Source: Metridium senile
Lineage: Eukaryota; Cnidaria; Anthozoa; Actiniaria; Metridiidae
Direction: 5' to 3'
Length of the DNA: 64,000 nt
Assembly (NCBI GenBank): GCA_949775045.1
Contig: OX459095.1
Location: 18,342,311 to 18,406,310, forward strand
Part shown: positions 23,466 through 35,657 of the stretch, piece by piece
Position numbering within the stretch: position 1 is the first letter of the stretch
Layout of the letters: each line of letters opens with the position of its first letter
Made by a program: the position numbers and the translations under genes
Notes under the pieces: model-generated
What the model saw: only the letters and a program-made list of their open reading frames with translations
Databases searched by the model: none
Told to the model about the DNA's origin: nothing

Positions 23466-24448
23466 TTCAAAGAGTTCTCGAGGCCAGCTTTACTGTCCGC
23501 TCGATTTTGAATGAGATTACAGCGATAACAATCAGAAACCTTGACAAATACGTGTTTTTTTGACGGATAGCCATGTATTACACATCAAAATGTCCGTAAA
23601 AGAATGGTGTTTTTGAAAGGATTTGTTTAATTTTGAATATAGCCCATACTTGTAACTTGACATGAGCATAGTCGCACAATCTCTCTTGTAAAAGTGATCA
23701 AACCGTTCGCTTTCAATTCCCAAAAGTACGTGTACTTTTTGAACGGAAAGTAGATCAAAATCATTTGATAAGGTCAATAAAAGATTGAGGTAGCTGTATC
23801 CACGGCTTCTCTTTTTACTTCTCTGCAAATATTTCGAGGAAAGATCGAAAAACCATGATTTTGAAGCCTTATTTCTACCAGTTTGACTAGGCGCATTGAA
23901 GCTTGAACGTATAGCGGGTCTATAGCTGATCAAATGTTAACACGTGTTTTCCGATGTACATGAAGAACAAACTAAGTCAGGGACGAAAATGACTTGTTGA
24001 ATCAGACTTTGATATGATGTAACATGAAGGACAAGTCAAGGACGAAATATGCCTGTTGAATCACACATTGATATGATGTAACTATACATGAAGAATTACG
24101 ACTTGTTGAATCAGACATTGATATGATGTCACATAAACGACAAGTCAAGGCCGGACGAAATGTGCCTGTTAGTGATTCAGACATTGATATGATGTAATTA
24201 CATGAAGGACAAGTCAAGGACGAAAATGGCTTGTTGAATCAGACATTGATATGATGTAATTACATGAAGGACAAGTCAAGGACGAAAATGGCTTGTTGAA
24301 TCAGACATTGACATGATGTAATTACATGAAGGACAAGTCAAGAACGAAAATGGCTTGTTGAATCATATATTTATAGTAATATGGCTTTTACATTGTAAAA
24401 AAAGAGTCCAGATATCACGGCACGAACTCTACGAGTACATATGTATGG

Positions 24449-24662
24449 TGACGTCACAAAGTAGGAATCACCGAAAATGTATTTCGCGTATTGTTGAAGG
24501 ACCGAAGACGGACCGAATCAAAATTATTATACGAGTTATGACGTCAGATATCTATAACAACGTTTATTGCGCACTTATTTTATGACGTCATAAGAAGTAT
24601 TACGATATTGCTATCAAGTCGTCAAGGTATTTCACATGACGTCACGAGACGTATTTACGTCA
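24449..24662. promoter_or_regulatory. Cluster of four perfect CRE (TGACGTCA) sites
   Basis: The palindrome TGACGTCA occurs at 24,449, 24,539, 24,583 and 24,637; a TTACGTCA variant lies at 24,655. Four copies of an 8-mer in about 200 bp is far above chance in AT-rich DNA. TGACGTCA is the known binding site of CREB/ATF factors. It lies 2.6 kb downstream of paralogue 3, and no gene start is evident next to it, so the function is open. Confidence 0.5.
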
Positions 24663-24697
24663 TAACTTCTCAAGACGTATGCAGCTGGGTACTATCA

Positions 24698-24906
24698 CAG
24701 TGAGGACCCTCGAGCCGTCAACACTTTGATCCTTTTTGTGTTTTTTTTTTAACCAACATCCCATGAGCGAATAGATTAGAAATAAGATTTATTATGAACA
24801 CTTAGTGTATTTGAACTCACTGCTTCATTTTTAGAGGTTTTGAAGCAGTAGAAGGTTCAAGTAACATGAAAAACGTCAAGTGTTCGCGGTTCGAGTATCG
24901 TCACGG
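24698..24906. mobile_element. Hairpin element, CAGTGAGGACACTCGAACCG family, copy 2
   Basis: It has the same ends and internal words (CAACACTTTGA; GAACTCACTGCTTC; AGTGTTCGCGGTTCGAG) as the copy at 13,492. It lies directly after the CRE cluster. Confidence 0.65.
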
Positions 24907-25310
24907 TAATGATATCTAGACAACTCTTGCTGTACATATGGCGTACAATATCTGATGTTTATATATATAAATTAAATAATTAAATATAGGGTAATAAATA
25001 CAACCATAAAACAGAAGCTTGACGAAAGTATTTTATTTTAAAATATAGTAAATACAAATATAGCTTTTATTTTACAGTTTCATGTAGATATAATATATAA
25101 TACTTCATATGTTACTACGCCCACAAATGGTCCACTAATATAGTATAGTACAACTGATACTAACATACAGCTGGACGTAGTGTAACATGAAGTGTTTACC
25201 AAGTATAAGTATTATCTAAATATAAAAATAAAGATTTGAACTTTTTTTCTCCCTGGAAGAAGGTACATCAATAGTTTGTTGAGGAATGTTGCATGAATTT
25301 TGTAATGCCA

Positions 25311-25500
25311 TTTACAGCGCAACGCGTAAAAGTATGGCCACTGATAATGTATTCGCATACTTCTGTCTCGCACTCGATCCAATCAGCGTTGTAGGATTGT
25401 GTTATCTTGTCTCGGATCAAAACGCTTATTGGATCGATGGCGAGACAGAAGTATGCGAATACATTATCAGTGACCATACTTTTACGCGTTGCGCTGTAAA
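25311..25500. mobile_element. Hairpin element
   Basis: TTTACAGCGCAACGCGTAAA at the left is mirrored exactly at the right. The arms continue through AGTATGGCCACTGATAATG and GAAGTATGCGAATAC with few mismatches. Confidence 0.75.
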
Positions 25501-25570
25501 TTATCTGAATATAAACAGTTATAAATGCAATTATTGATTGAACATCAAAATATCGCTAACTTGAACTACA

Positions 25571-26040
25571 TACATACATACATACATTTTATTGGAGCTC
25601 CCCATAGGGTTTTTCAGGCCAATTTACAAGTGAAAATATAATATATTAATAGAAAAATCTAATTTACAATAATAGGAAATTTAATATTTGGAATCTAATG
25701 AAATTTAACAACTAATATTTATATATTATAATTAAAAACTGTCCTAAGTGATCCCAAGCCAACGTTCTAGCATCGATCCTCTTAAAGAGTTTCGAAAAGC
25801 TTTTATGGACTTAGAGTCTTTGAGGGAGTCTGGTAGGTCGTTCCATAACTTCGTACCTCAGTAGGAAAAACTCTGTTGTGCTGTTGCAGTTCTACATTTC
25901 GGAATTTGAAGAGTATTACAATTCCGTGTACCTATCAATAGACCTCTGCACGGTTCACGTCCACAATTTGACTAGAGCTCGCGCCTATGTAAGCAATTTG
26001 TAAAGAATGTATTACACGCTATCGAGGCTGAGGTTGTTCG
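25571..26040 (-). pseudogene. CR1/L2-like LINE, dead 3' end
   Basis: On the minus strand the C-terminal end of a reverse-transcriptase ORF reads GTKLWNDLPDSLKDSK and SIKAFRNSLRGSMLERW, ending in a stop at 25,744. This LWN-LP ... F form is typical of CR1/L2/Jockey-type LINEs. A TGA lies in the frame just before GTKLW, so the copy is inactive. The 3' UTR contains CCCTATGGGGAGCTCC and ends in a (TATG)n tail at 25,571. Confidence 0.7.
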
Positions 26041-26154
26041 ACGATAACCGTGAAAAGATCTATAACCGTACTTCATAACCAGAAAACCAACGATTACACC
26101 GACAGCTTGTGTAGAAGACAACAGACAGACAGACAACAGTTGACCTGCATTTCA

Positions 26155-26402
<248 letters not shown>

Positions 26403-26696
26403 GACATGCAGCATAAAGACAGACAAACAAACACAAGTACACAGAGATATTCATACAAAACACAAATGATAAGCTGGCAAACTAAGTGGAAGAACAACAA
26501 GAAAGCTTATATTCATATATATTGATATAAATGGTGAAAAAAAGGCACTAAAAACGGCTGCGAGGGAGAGTGACAGACACACATTTATAAGTATAATGCT
26601 TATTTAACACGGTACTGAAAGGTGGTCATTCATGACATAATCGATATCTCAAAATTTATGATAAGTGGTTGACAGCCAGATAAACATACCGATTAT

Positions 26697-27034
26697 TTAC
26701 TGCGAGTTAGAATCCTTCAATACTAAATCTACATACATCTTATGCACATCTTTAGGAAGGTCGTAAATCCACTCATTCGTCTCCATCAAATCCAGCAACT
26801 CGTGCAGCAATAGACTTGCCTTTAACGTACTTAACGAACCAATCAGAATCAGTTTGGACTTGGCACGTGTCACAGCTACATTCACTCGTCTCCAGTCCTT
26901 GAGCAGATCTCCAACGGACGAATACTCGTTGCTACGTACGAGACTAGGATACAAGGCTTGTCCCTTCCTTGGTATTTATCCACAGTGTTGATCTCGAGGA
27001 TATTGCGCGAGTCCCTAATCTTGGAGTACATGAC
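26697..27034 (-). pseudogene. DNA2-like helicase, C-terminal end (left-arm copy)
   Basis: After an acceptor-like AG the minus strand reads EINTVDKYQGRDKPCILVS, which is superfamily-1 helicase motif V. The frame then shifts, and RSNEYSSVGDLLKDWRR leads into NVAVTRAKSKLILIG (motif VI), finishing with NEWIYDLPKD and a stop at 26,697. This order is that of the last part of DNA2, the nuclease-helicase of Okazaki-fragment and end processing. About four bases are missing between the two motifs, breaking the frame; the right-arm copy has the same break. Upstream helicase motifs and the nuclease domain were not found. A related DNA2/NAM7-type helicase cannot be excluded. Confidence 0.72.
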
Positions 27035-27712
27035 CTATTGCCAAAACCATCTTCCAAAACGAATCAATATTGAAAATTGATTTTCCTGTCACCTCGTCAA
27101 AAAAGGTGAACTCGAAAGGATTATGACGATAAATATGGACTAATTCTTCTGAAATTACATTAACTGAGTAAAGAGTTGCCCTCGCTGTATTGATTTCCAA
27201 TCCAAAAATGTGACCACTTTGATAGGGGATTCGGGACAATAACTGTTTCAAAATATCATCAGTTATTTTAACGTGACGTTTTAATGAGACTACTAGCTTT
27301 GTTTTTATTGGCTTGTCTACTAAAGGCTGGGAATACACAAGAAGATCTGCCGTAGACAGTTCAGGTGCCTGACATTCACCACTGTCATTAGATGAATGAC
27401 TAGTATCTGGTGATACCAGTGGCCTGGTAATTGGGGTACTGCATGCGGGTTTTTCTGATTCTTTTTTCACTATGCCTTCATCAGATGACGAGGTTGTTTC
27501 TTCCATCAAATTCACTAATTCATATGAGGTTGAATACCTGCTGACATGTGATGAAGATCCTGTCATTTTCACAAGTAATTCATTTCGAACTCCGCGAAGC
27601 GATTGGAGCATTTGCGAGATTAACATCTGTATCGCACTTTTGCCATCTGTGTCCTTCAAACCACTCATAAAAGCTAACATAATTTGGCCACTCAGGGTGT
27701 GTAAAGGCAAAT
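27015..27712 (-). CDS. Unrecognised coding exon (left-arm copy)
   Basis: A 232-codon open stretch follows an acceptor-like CACTTCCAG and ends at a stop at 27,015. The product has a Ser/Thr- and acid-rich middle (EETTSSSDEG; SHSSNDSGE) and a more hydrophobic C-terminal part (GHIFGLEINTARATLYSV; ELVHIYRHNPFEF). I do not recognise the family. The mirrored copy at 52,466-53,167 is open over the same length, with several replacements, mostly near the N-terminal end. It lies directly upstream of the DNA2-like fragment in the same orientation, and its last bases overlap that exon's acceptor. It may be part of the same broken gene or of a transposon-captured fragment. Confidence 0.45.
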
Positions 27713-28043
27713 CTGGAAGTGAAATAAGAAATAAAATTTGTGATATTTTTCATTACAGTTCATGTGAAATTTCATTTGGCAACTATGAATTTGTTACATG
27801 AGGTCTTCTCGAGTGACAGATGTAGTCTGTCACTTTTTCTGTTTGCGAAAATTTCCATGCTCTGATAAGAGCCCTCCCCTGGGTGAGAACTGCCTCAGTA
27901 GCACGTAAGCACCCTCTCTTCCAACCCATTTTGGCATCAGTGTATAAAGAGGTATAGTACATTTAGATCGCTTCCATTTATTTTCATTTACATGTGTTTG
28001 CAGAATATAAATATGTTCTTAGCCAAGATCAAGTTACCCTTCA

Positions 28044-29231
28044 TTAAGGTGTTTCCTAGTAGTTTCTCCATGACCAGACTTCTCATTTTCACTTATCAAA
28101 TTCATGAATAATCAATGACCTATTAGTCCAATCGTGGTTGTCCATTGTGGTCACATGTACAGACCTTTAAATCCCAATAAAGGATTGATGTTTTATGCAT
28201 CAGTTTCATTACCTTTGACAAAGATCTGATGAATAAAACATCAGATCTTTATCAAAGTTAATACATGTAGTGCTGATGGCACAAACACCAGCAAAGGTCT
28301 CATCGCATAGTCGACCTTTGCCGGTTTTTTGAAACCATCTCACTTTCCTAGCAGCCTCCTACTGTACCTTACAACAACATCTTTCAAATGTTGGATGTCA
28401 AGAGTGACAATGCGCATGATCATAATGTAATGATCACGTCATTACTAGAAATGTGGACTTTTCTTCAATAACTAATAGTAAATGACTTTTAAATGAATGT
28501 TGGGATTTGATAAGTCACATAAAATATTCGCGTCCATGGGCTTAAAAAGGCTCGCCTACGGCTCGACCTTTTAAATGCCCATAAAGGTCTCCCGCTCATA
28601 TTTTATCTATTACTTATCGAATTGATTAACTTTCTGATCAAGATGTATTTTGTACCAAATACCAAGCATACATGGACGTTCTACTTGATGTCGATTTCAT
28701 TTCAATTAGTATTGCTATGGCAACATAAAACAAAGATGACGGAATAGGTTGTTCTAAGATATCTCGTATTTTCGATAAGCTTCAGAAAAAGGGCTATATA
28801 GGTGTTAAACGTCACATTCATGCGCTATTAATCTGACCATAGTAAGGATGTTTGATTAGAGCGATTTCAAATAGATCGCAAAAACAATGTTTCTGCAAAT
28901 AATTCTAAATCACTCTAATCAAACATTCTAATAAGTATCTGATTAACAGTCCTTAAATGTGACGTTTAACACCTATATAGTCATTTTTCTGAAGCTCATC
29001 GAAAATACAAGATATTTTAGAAAAACCTATTTCCGCCATCTTTGTTTTACGTTATTTTAAGTTGTCATAGCAACATCAATTGAGTTAAAACTCACATCAG
29101 TCAAACCTTCCATGTATGCTTTGTATCTGGTGCAAAATACATTTTGATCAGACCAGGGAAAGTTGATCAAATTATGTACTAAATGAAATTGGGAAGTGTG
29201 GTCATTGAGAAACTACTGGGAAACACCTTAA
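28044..29231. mobile_element. TTAA-flanked foldback element (left-arm copy)
   Basis: TTAAGGTGTTTCCTAGTAG at the left is mirrored by ACTGGGAAACACCTTAA at the right, so 15-20 bp ends are flanked by TTAA. The arms are long; the centre lies near 28,890. TTAA targets are known for piggyBac and Kolobok families; no transposase is present. The mirrored copy is at 50,988-52,133, so the insertion predates the inverted duplication. A further inner hairpin (ATCTGATG with ATTAACTTTG-like words) lies at 28,180-28,265. Confidence 0.7.
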
Positions 29232-29326
29232 GCATCTTTCGCAGCTTTAACCAAAATATTCAATAAGCACCTACAAACAAGTAAAATTTATTGATGCACT
29301 TTTTATTTCATCCTTTCACTTTGATA

Positions 29327-32300
29327 ATACAGAACTTGAGGTGAAAGTCAAATGTACTCAAATTACGGTTATTCTTTTGATTTTGCCGACAATGCAAATT
29401 TGATCATAAACCTTGATTTATTACACTTTTACTTTGTCTAAACAAAAATAGCCAAAATAAGGGGTGAAATGATCTTTTTAGAAATACCCTGTTTTTCATA
29501 AGGTCATATATCATAATTAAAATAAACAATCCCAAAAATACATAAAACTTTGGTGGACAACGGTTAATATATAGCATTACGATTCATAGGATCCGTAGGT
29601 TCTTAAATTTGGCAGAAAACCGAGATTCTTAAAGCCGGGGGCCGAATTGGAATCTGAGTCTAGGGAGAGCATGGCTGAATTATAAACTCAGGATAGGTTT
29701 TACTATACTATTCCCAGTTTTTAATGCTTCCTTACATCACTTACACTTAGTAAATAACGACCAAAATTTCCAACATGTCCAAGTGTTGAAGCTTAAGCTT
29801 AAGGAAATTCCGTAGTTTTGCATTGTGTACGCTCTACTACGCATGATTTTGACCAGCGAGAGCGCGCGCTTCAGCTCGCGCACGCTATGTTTTTATAACT
29901 AAAAGACCATAATTCGTACATTCAAAGTGCTATAGCGCCAAAACTAATACACCGACCTATCTTTTTTATGGTGCTAAATTAATGGTATCCAGGTTTGCAA
30001 ACACATATCCGAGTTTGAATAAAAATGTATGTCCAGATTTCGAGATATTTCAAGAATTGTGGTAATATTGTGTCATCCAGGTGTTCGCGAACGATACGTT
30101 CGAGTATTGCATTATCGCTATTTTTTTAACAGGTCCACTTTACTATCCAGGTTTTGTGTGTGAATGAAGACTTGGGGTGCTAAGATGAAATTAAACCTAA
30201 TATTTCAATACTAATATAAAAAAGTGCCATTTAATCGCCTTTTCTTCTCATTTTATACATCGAAATATTGCTCCCGTGCACCATCAAAATGAGTGACTTT
30301 GACGTGATCTAGTGCCAAAACAAACACGGTGACCCCCCTTTTTTTTCATTTTTGAAATGTCCTTGACTTAAAGTATAACTGTACAAAGTTTCAAGAAAAA
30401 TCTATGTCAAAATCTATTACTACGGAATGGCCTTAAGCTTACTGAGATTTGAACCCGGACCTACCGCACTGAAATCCCCTCACTTCCCAACTGTACTATT
30501 GATTCGATTCATGAAAGCAATGAACAGAAAAGCAAGTCATGGTATATACAATTAAGCTTGATAACATTAACTTGAAAAGAGTTGAAAAGCCATTGTCAAA
30601 TGTTTTCTTTTTGAGATAAAGTAACAATGCAACAGCAGATCAACAGCAGATTCAATCAATTCAGCTCTCTGAATTTACTTTAATTCAGTATTTGGTGTCA
30701 ATTCAGTGTCACGCTGTTGTTGTCAAGTTGAATCAAAACAACAACTCTAGCACTATACACTCTATTAACCTCGAGATTTACGCTTTCAATTTGGCATGAT
30801 CGCCTTGCTTGTATTTATCTCTCGAATTGGTTCGCAGAAACCATGATTTTCACCCTGTAGTAAACTACTTTTGCTGACAAAGTACTTTAAATCTTAGAAT
30901 TGTTCGTTTATCTGTGTGTTGATTGTGAGAGTGACTACCATGCACGTGCCTACAACGTAGGTCAGACGATGTCTAGGTTTTTGTGTTCGAGCATGTAGAC
31001 TTTGAAAATGAAGTATATAGTACTTATTAACCAAAAGCGAGGTACAAAAAAGACCGAGGTCTGAGATTTCCCTGTAATGACCGAACGGACAAGGTTAATA
31101 AGTTATTTATTATATGGCTTTTCTAAAAAGCGAGAGGAAAGTTTTATTTTATGTACCGGAAGTTGCTTTTAATTAGGGACTTTTAGCACCAGGACGGGAG
31201 ACGTGACTACGGGGTATCGGAAGTAATTTTGTCACTATGAGCATGCGCATATCAATTGGTCTCAGATTACTTTCCCGTCGAGCGCAATCGAGAGCGTGTA
31301 CTCAAGGGTTTTGCCGTAGTGCCATTACGTGAAGTTTTTTCTCTCAATTATTATAGGTAAACCTTTTTCTATATTCAGCATATTGAACACAAGTTCAATT
31401 GAACTATTTTGAAATCAATTTGACGTCGAAAATTAACTGATTAACCAATTTCTGACTAGACTGGTAATCTCATCTTCGCGCCGGAGCTCAAGTCAAATGG
31501 CTTGTAAGCTTCGTAGCTGAAATCAGGGTTATTGGAGGTGTGTTCTGTTAGAACTATGAATTTCTCATCATCAATATCTCCATGTTAAAACGATTCCAGG
31601 AGAGCTTCTCTTGTCTGCTTAAATGAGGCCATTTCGATGTTTTTGTAAAGCGTTTTAAGCGTGCCGTAGTTTAATGCTAAAAGACACGGAGACGAGAGGA
31701 CGGACGGGGTCATAATCCCCAGTCCTATCTCGGAATCGACGTCGCCGTCCTCCACTCCCGTCCTGGTGCTAAAAGTCCCTATTTCCGGACGCGCGCCCGT
31801 CTTTCGTTTTCCCGCCTTTTGGGCAGTTGTGACGAGATTGACACTGACATGAATGAGTTTGTATTCAATAAAAAAGAATGATCATTTCCACGTTCAATTG
31901 CTCAATTAAGATTTCAACTAATCTTAAAGTTAGGCAAATGCTAAAAACAATAGTGTTAAGATCGAAATGATTTAAAACGAAGCTTCAAAAGTTCAAGTTG
32001 AACTTTTGAAGCTTCGTTTTAAATCATTTCGATCTTAACACTATTGTTTTTAGCATTTGCCTAACTTTAAGATTAGTTGAAATCTTAATTGAGCAATTGA
32101 ACGTGGAAATGATCATTCTTTTTTATTGAATACAAACTCATTCATGTCAGTGTCAATCTCGTCACAACTGCCCAAAAGGCGGGAAAACGAAAGACGGGCG
32201 CGCGTCCGGAAATAGGGACTTTTAGCACCAGGACGGGAGTGGAGGACGGCGACGTCGATTCCGAGATAGGACTGATAGGATTGATATTGAATATTCACAA

Positions 32301-32904
32301 AAACTCTCTATTAACTATGCAAACACTGACGGAAAATGGAGGTCGAAGGTGACTCGAGCTATCGAAATAATGTCTTCAATTCAAGTAACTTACTACACAA
32401 AGCTGATATTAGTGGCCATTGTCGAACTATCCATTTCTTCAATACCTCAGTCTATTTTTACTGGACAACGCTACAAAGGAGATTCTGGTACGTAGTACAC
32501 AATACACGGCGAAAACAGATGACACAGTCTGACATTAAGCTTATGACTTGTGCAAAGAACTTAGTTTTGTCGATTTGCTGAAGGAACCAAAACTCGAAAA
32601 TGACTTCATGCTTCCAAACAACGATTTCAACTGACCGACAAGTGATGCCTTGTAGTCAATGGACTTTTTATAGTTGTTTTTACGAACTCTGTGAACAGTG
32701 AAAAAGAACTTCGGAGATTTGGCAAAAGGTAAAATCAATTTTAACTTGGGTTTATTTTGGTTTCTTTCTTAACGTCAAACATATAAAATTGCATTGTTTA
32801 AAATCATTTAAAATCATGGTTTATGATCAAAAAATAGAAATAGTCAAACGCTTGATTTTTGCCGACTGAAGTGAGAGTCAAATTTCAAACTATACAGTGC
32901 AGTG
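29327..32904. other. 3.6-kb segment present only in the left arm
   Basis: The right arm passes directly from the partner of 29,326 to the partner of 32,905. The segment is AT-rich with no supported gene. It contains a perfect hairpin at 31,721-32,273 and a related TAGGGACTTTTAGCACCAGG word at 31,176. GCCGAC and TTTGATCATAAACC words occur near both ends, so it may be one element with decayed termini. Confidence 0.5.
31721..32273. mobile_element. Perfect hairpin with 276-bp arms and a 1-bp loop
   Basis: From AGTCCTATCTCGGAATC to the centre at base 31,997 the left arm is repeated in reverse complement, with no mismatch that I can find. The arms contain GGGACTTTTAGCACCAGGAC and a GC-rich CCGGACGCGCGCCC part. 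Perfect symmetry implies recent origin or repair-based homogenisation. Confidence 0.8.
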
Positions 32905-33210
32905 ACGTTCGCTGCTTTTTGAAATGTTTTCTTGGCGTATTTTTGCAGTAGCACAGTAATCTTTGAACTCAAAACGAGTAACCACGGACTTTGTTGTGTT
33001 TGTGTTGTCCTTTGCCTACTGGGTTTAGATTTTGGTTACTAAAATGACTCAGTTGTTTTCACATTTGATCTTGATGCCGGTCCGGAAAAAATTTCGTAAC
33101 GCCCATGGTCGTTACAGGGAAATTACGGCCCTCTCGCGATAGCCGATTAGCCAATCAGAGCGCGCGGAATTTTGATGCCATATAATATATGTTGTAACTC
33201 GAGATTCCCC

Positions 33211-33495
33211 CAGGGTTCGTACAGAATCCTCAGACAAAATTTCCAAAACTTTTTCAAAGCCTTAAAGTGAAAAGTGTCAACGGGCATTGATTGCGGCAGG
33301 CAAAAAAATCATCAGCCGTTTTTTAATTACAACGAAAACAGTTCTTTGCAAGGTAGGAGCTGGGCAACCGACAAAAAATTCATAACTTTTCCATAGCCCA
33401 GCAGGTGAAAAAGGAATTTTCCAAAACTTTCCAGGTCCTGGAAAAATGCATTACCAATTTCCAAAACTTTCCAAGACTTTCCAAAACCTGTACGA
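33211..33495. mobile_element. CAGGGTTCGTAC element, truncated left-arm copy
   Basis: It begins CAGGGTTCGTACAGAATCC and contains many CCAAAACTTT words. The right-arm copy (50,263-50,588) ends in the inverse terminus GTACGAACCCTG, while here the outer end stops at CCTGTACGA before unrelated sequence. Confidence 0.65.
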
Positions 33496-33659
33496 GCTTG
33501 CAGGCTCTTTGTTTTATCGAAGGAAGTTTATTGTCTCAAACTTAGCAAATAAATTAGACATACATGTACATGTATATGTACAGGGAAGGTTTTGACCTTT
33601 TTTGAGGGCTATTTGTTCAGTTATTGTAAGTCACATTGCCACACATTGAGTGATTCCTT

Positions 33660-35541
33660 CTAACACACTCTAAACTACATAGTACAAAATATATCTGTAG
33701 TTTTCTCGAATTCAAACATACAGATTTCTCTAATTCTTTGATATCTTGGGTGCCTAGTATTGTAGTTGTAATGTAATATCACAGGTTTGTAAAACCACCA
33801 TCTGGCTTTGTTCTTGTATACATGTACAAGATAATGTAAATCAATTAAAAAGCTAGCAAGAAAAATAACTACATTAAAACAATAATAAGTTAATATCTTT
33901 ATCATTTAATGAGCAGCAGAGTTGATCTAAAGATAAAATCAGAAAATATTCTGTGACAGACAGTGTCAGTTATCCATCCAGGTACAATGTGTATATGTGT
34001 TAGAGGGTTTAGGTCACTGTTTTCCCACATTTTTTTGCCGATTGCTGCAAAATTTCTGTGGTTTTAAGACTTCCACAATGTCATAACAACTTCATATATA
34101 ATGGTAATTGAACTAAGTGGAGTGCAATTTGGTCTGATATCAAACGCGCAATTACAAAAACACACGACAGCATAGCGGGAGTGTGATTTGTAATTGCAAG
34201 TTTGATATCCGACCAAAATTGCACGACACGAAGTTCAATTATCACTCTATTATATCCATTTTGATATCTAATAAAAAACATGAAAAAGTTACTTGATTCT
34301 CTGTGCATTTTAGAGGTAATTCAGCACTTTGCAAAAACTATATAAAACCCGATGTAATTCAGTGCAGTGATAACATGATGCTGGTTGGCTAAGAAACAAT
34401 AGAAATGTTTTTTCAACCAATCAGAATAAAGTTTTCTTTACAACTGAAAATTATTGTCAAAAATCCAAGATGGTGGACACATCACGAAAACAGAAAAAAA
34501 AAAAAAACCCTGTTCAAAAACTATCAAAAAATGCTTATTATGAATAACAAAAGCTTCCTCATTGAAGAATGGGACTAAGAACTTCTATTGTGTTGAGTTT
34601 AAAGCTAGCAAATAACCATTTTGAGAAGATTTTGCATCAATAATGGTGTCGCCTTTCTTAGCCGTCGACCAGGATAAAATTCACTACAGTTTCAAGATGA
34701 AATCAGATAAAATACTGACTTTTTTCTTCACATTAACCAGCAAAAGGTAATATTTTGTTTAATTGATAGTAATGTCATTGTTCGATTTCGAATGAGATGC
34801 TTTAAAGTAGAGTAAATCATCGTTATTTGCTAGCAGAAACTTTTTAAACTTTGTTTTTACCTCACGTTTTTGACGTCTTTTGTACTAAAAAGATAGCTTT
34901 ACATTGTATATGTTATAAACTAATATTTTTTGTTGTCCCTTAGTTGATATTAAGATAACTGTAATAATTGTTTTTCAAGAAGAAAATAAAATGAATGAGT
35001 ACGGTATGACGATATTTTGTTTTGAGTGTTGTTGTCTCTTCTTTTCTTCAATTTAGGTTAATTTGCACTTGTTTGTCTTTCACAAAGCTAAATTGCACCG
35101 TAATTACCTATACAAACTAAATAAACTCTAAATCTGTGAGTTTTTATTTACAAAATAGCCGGGTTTTACAAATGGTGCAATAAATTCAAAAATTTATGCT
35201 CATATCATAGCTGCTGAGAGCCAATCAGAGTACAGGATTGCTTAGTGATATCAAAATGGATATAATAAAAGGCATAATCACATCTGGGATGATCTTATGA
35301 GTAAAATTTAGTTAAATCGAAGGATATCTCGAAGATCCAGCTATGCTAGAACTTAGAATGGTACATATATCTAGCTACGATCATAAACAAAGCAGTTTGT
35401 CAAATATTTATTGACATTTTATCCAAGTAAACACTGGATACCCGTACAGATAAAAAAAAAACTGTGTTGAGAAACCGCAGTCTTTTGATTGTGGGTACAG
35501 AAATAAAACCAATTAATTGTGATAAGAAAATTCCTCTAAAT
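33660..35541 (-). repeat. Third block of left arm
   Basis: Mirrors 45,707-47,945. It contains an inverted repeat with ends TATCCATTTTGATATC near 34,252 and GATATCAAAATGGATA near 35,250, present in both arms. The 76-codon open frame here is repeated in the other arm at 47,688 and is probably repeat DNA, not a gene. Confidence 0.75.
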
Positions 35542-35622
35542 AATTCGCCGGTAACAAATAGATTTGGGGACTGGGTTCGAGTTTTTACTCGCACTGGTGC
35601 TTGGGATTGTTTGAAAGGACAG
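35542..35622 (+). repeat. Left terminal inverted repeat of the ISL2EU-like element
   Basis: It runs from AATTCGCCGGTAAC to TTTGAAAGGACAG and matches 40,183-40,262 in reverse complement almost without difference. It ends 35 bp before the transposase start codon, so it probably also holds the promoter. Confidence 0.85.
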
Positions 35623-35657
35623 AGACGCCATCTTGTATGACAAAGTAAGCCAAAACT

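Larger units (their letters stand above)
21817..24364. repeat. 59-bp minisatellite starting inside the last codons of paralogue 3
   Basis: A unit of about 59 bp contains GAATCAGACATTGATATGATG, then TAACATGAAGAACAAGTCAA and GACGAAATATGCCTGTT. Copies fill 21,817-22,218, 22,969-23,035 and 23,944-24,364, about 13 in all. They are split by hairpin elements at 22,273-22,434, 22,819-22,975 and 23,176-23,465. The first copy includes the coding end and stop codon of paralogue 3. Confidence 0.85.
26480..29326 (-). repeat. Second block of left arm
   Basis: Mirrors 50,890-53,690. It contains, in order on the minus strand, a TTAA-flanked foldback element, an unrecognised coding exon and a DNA2-like helicase end. 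The junction with the left-arm-only segment is at GCAAACTAAGT near 26,478. Confidence 0.8.
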
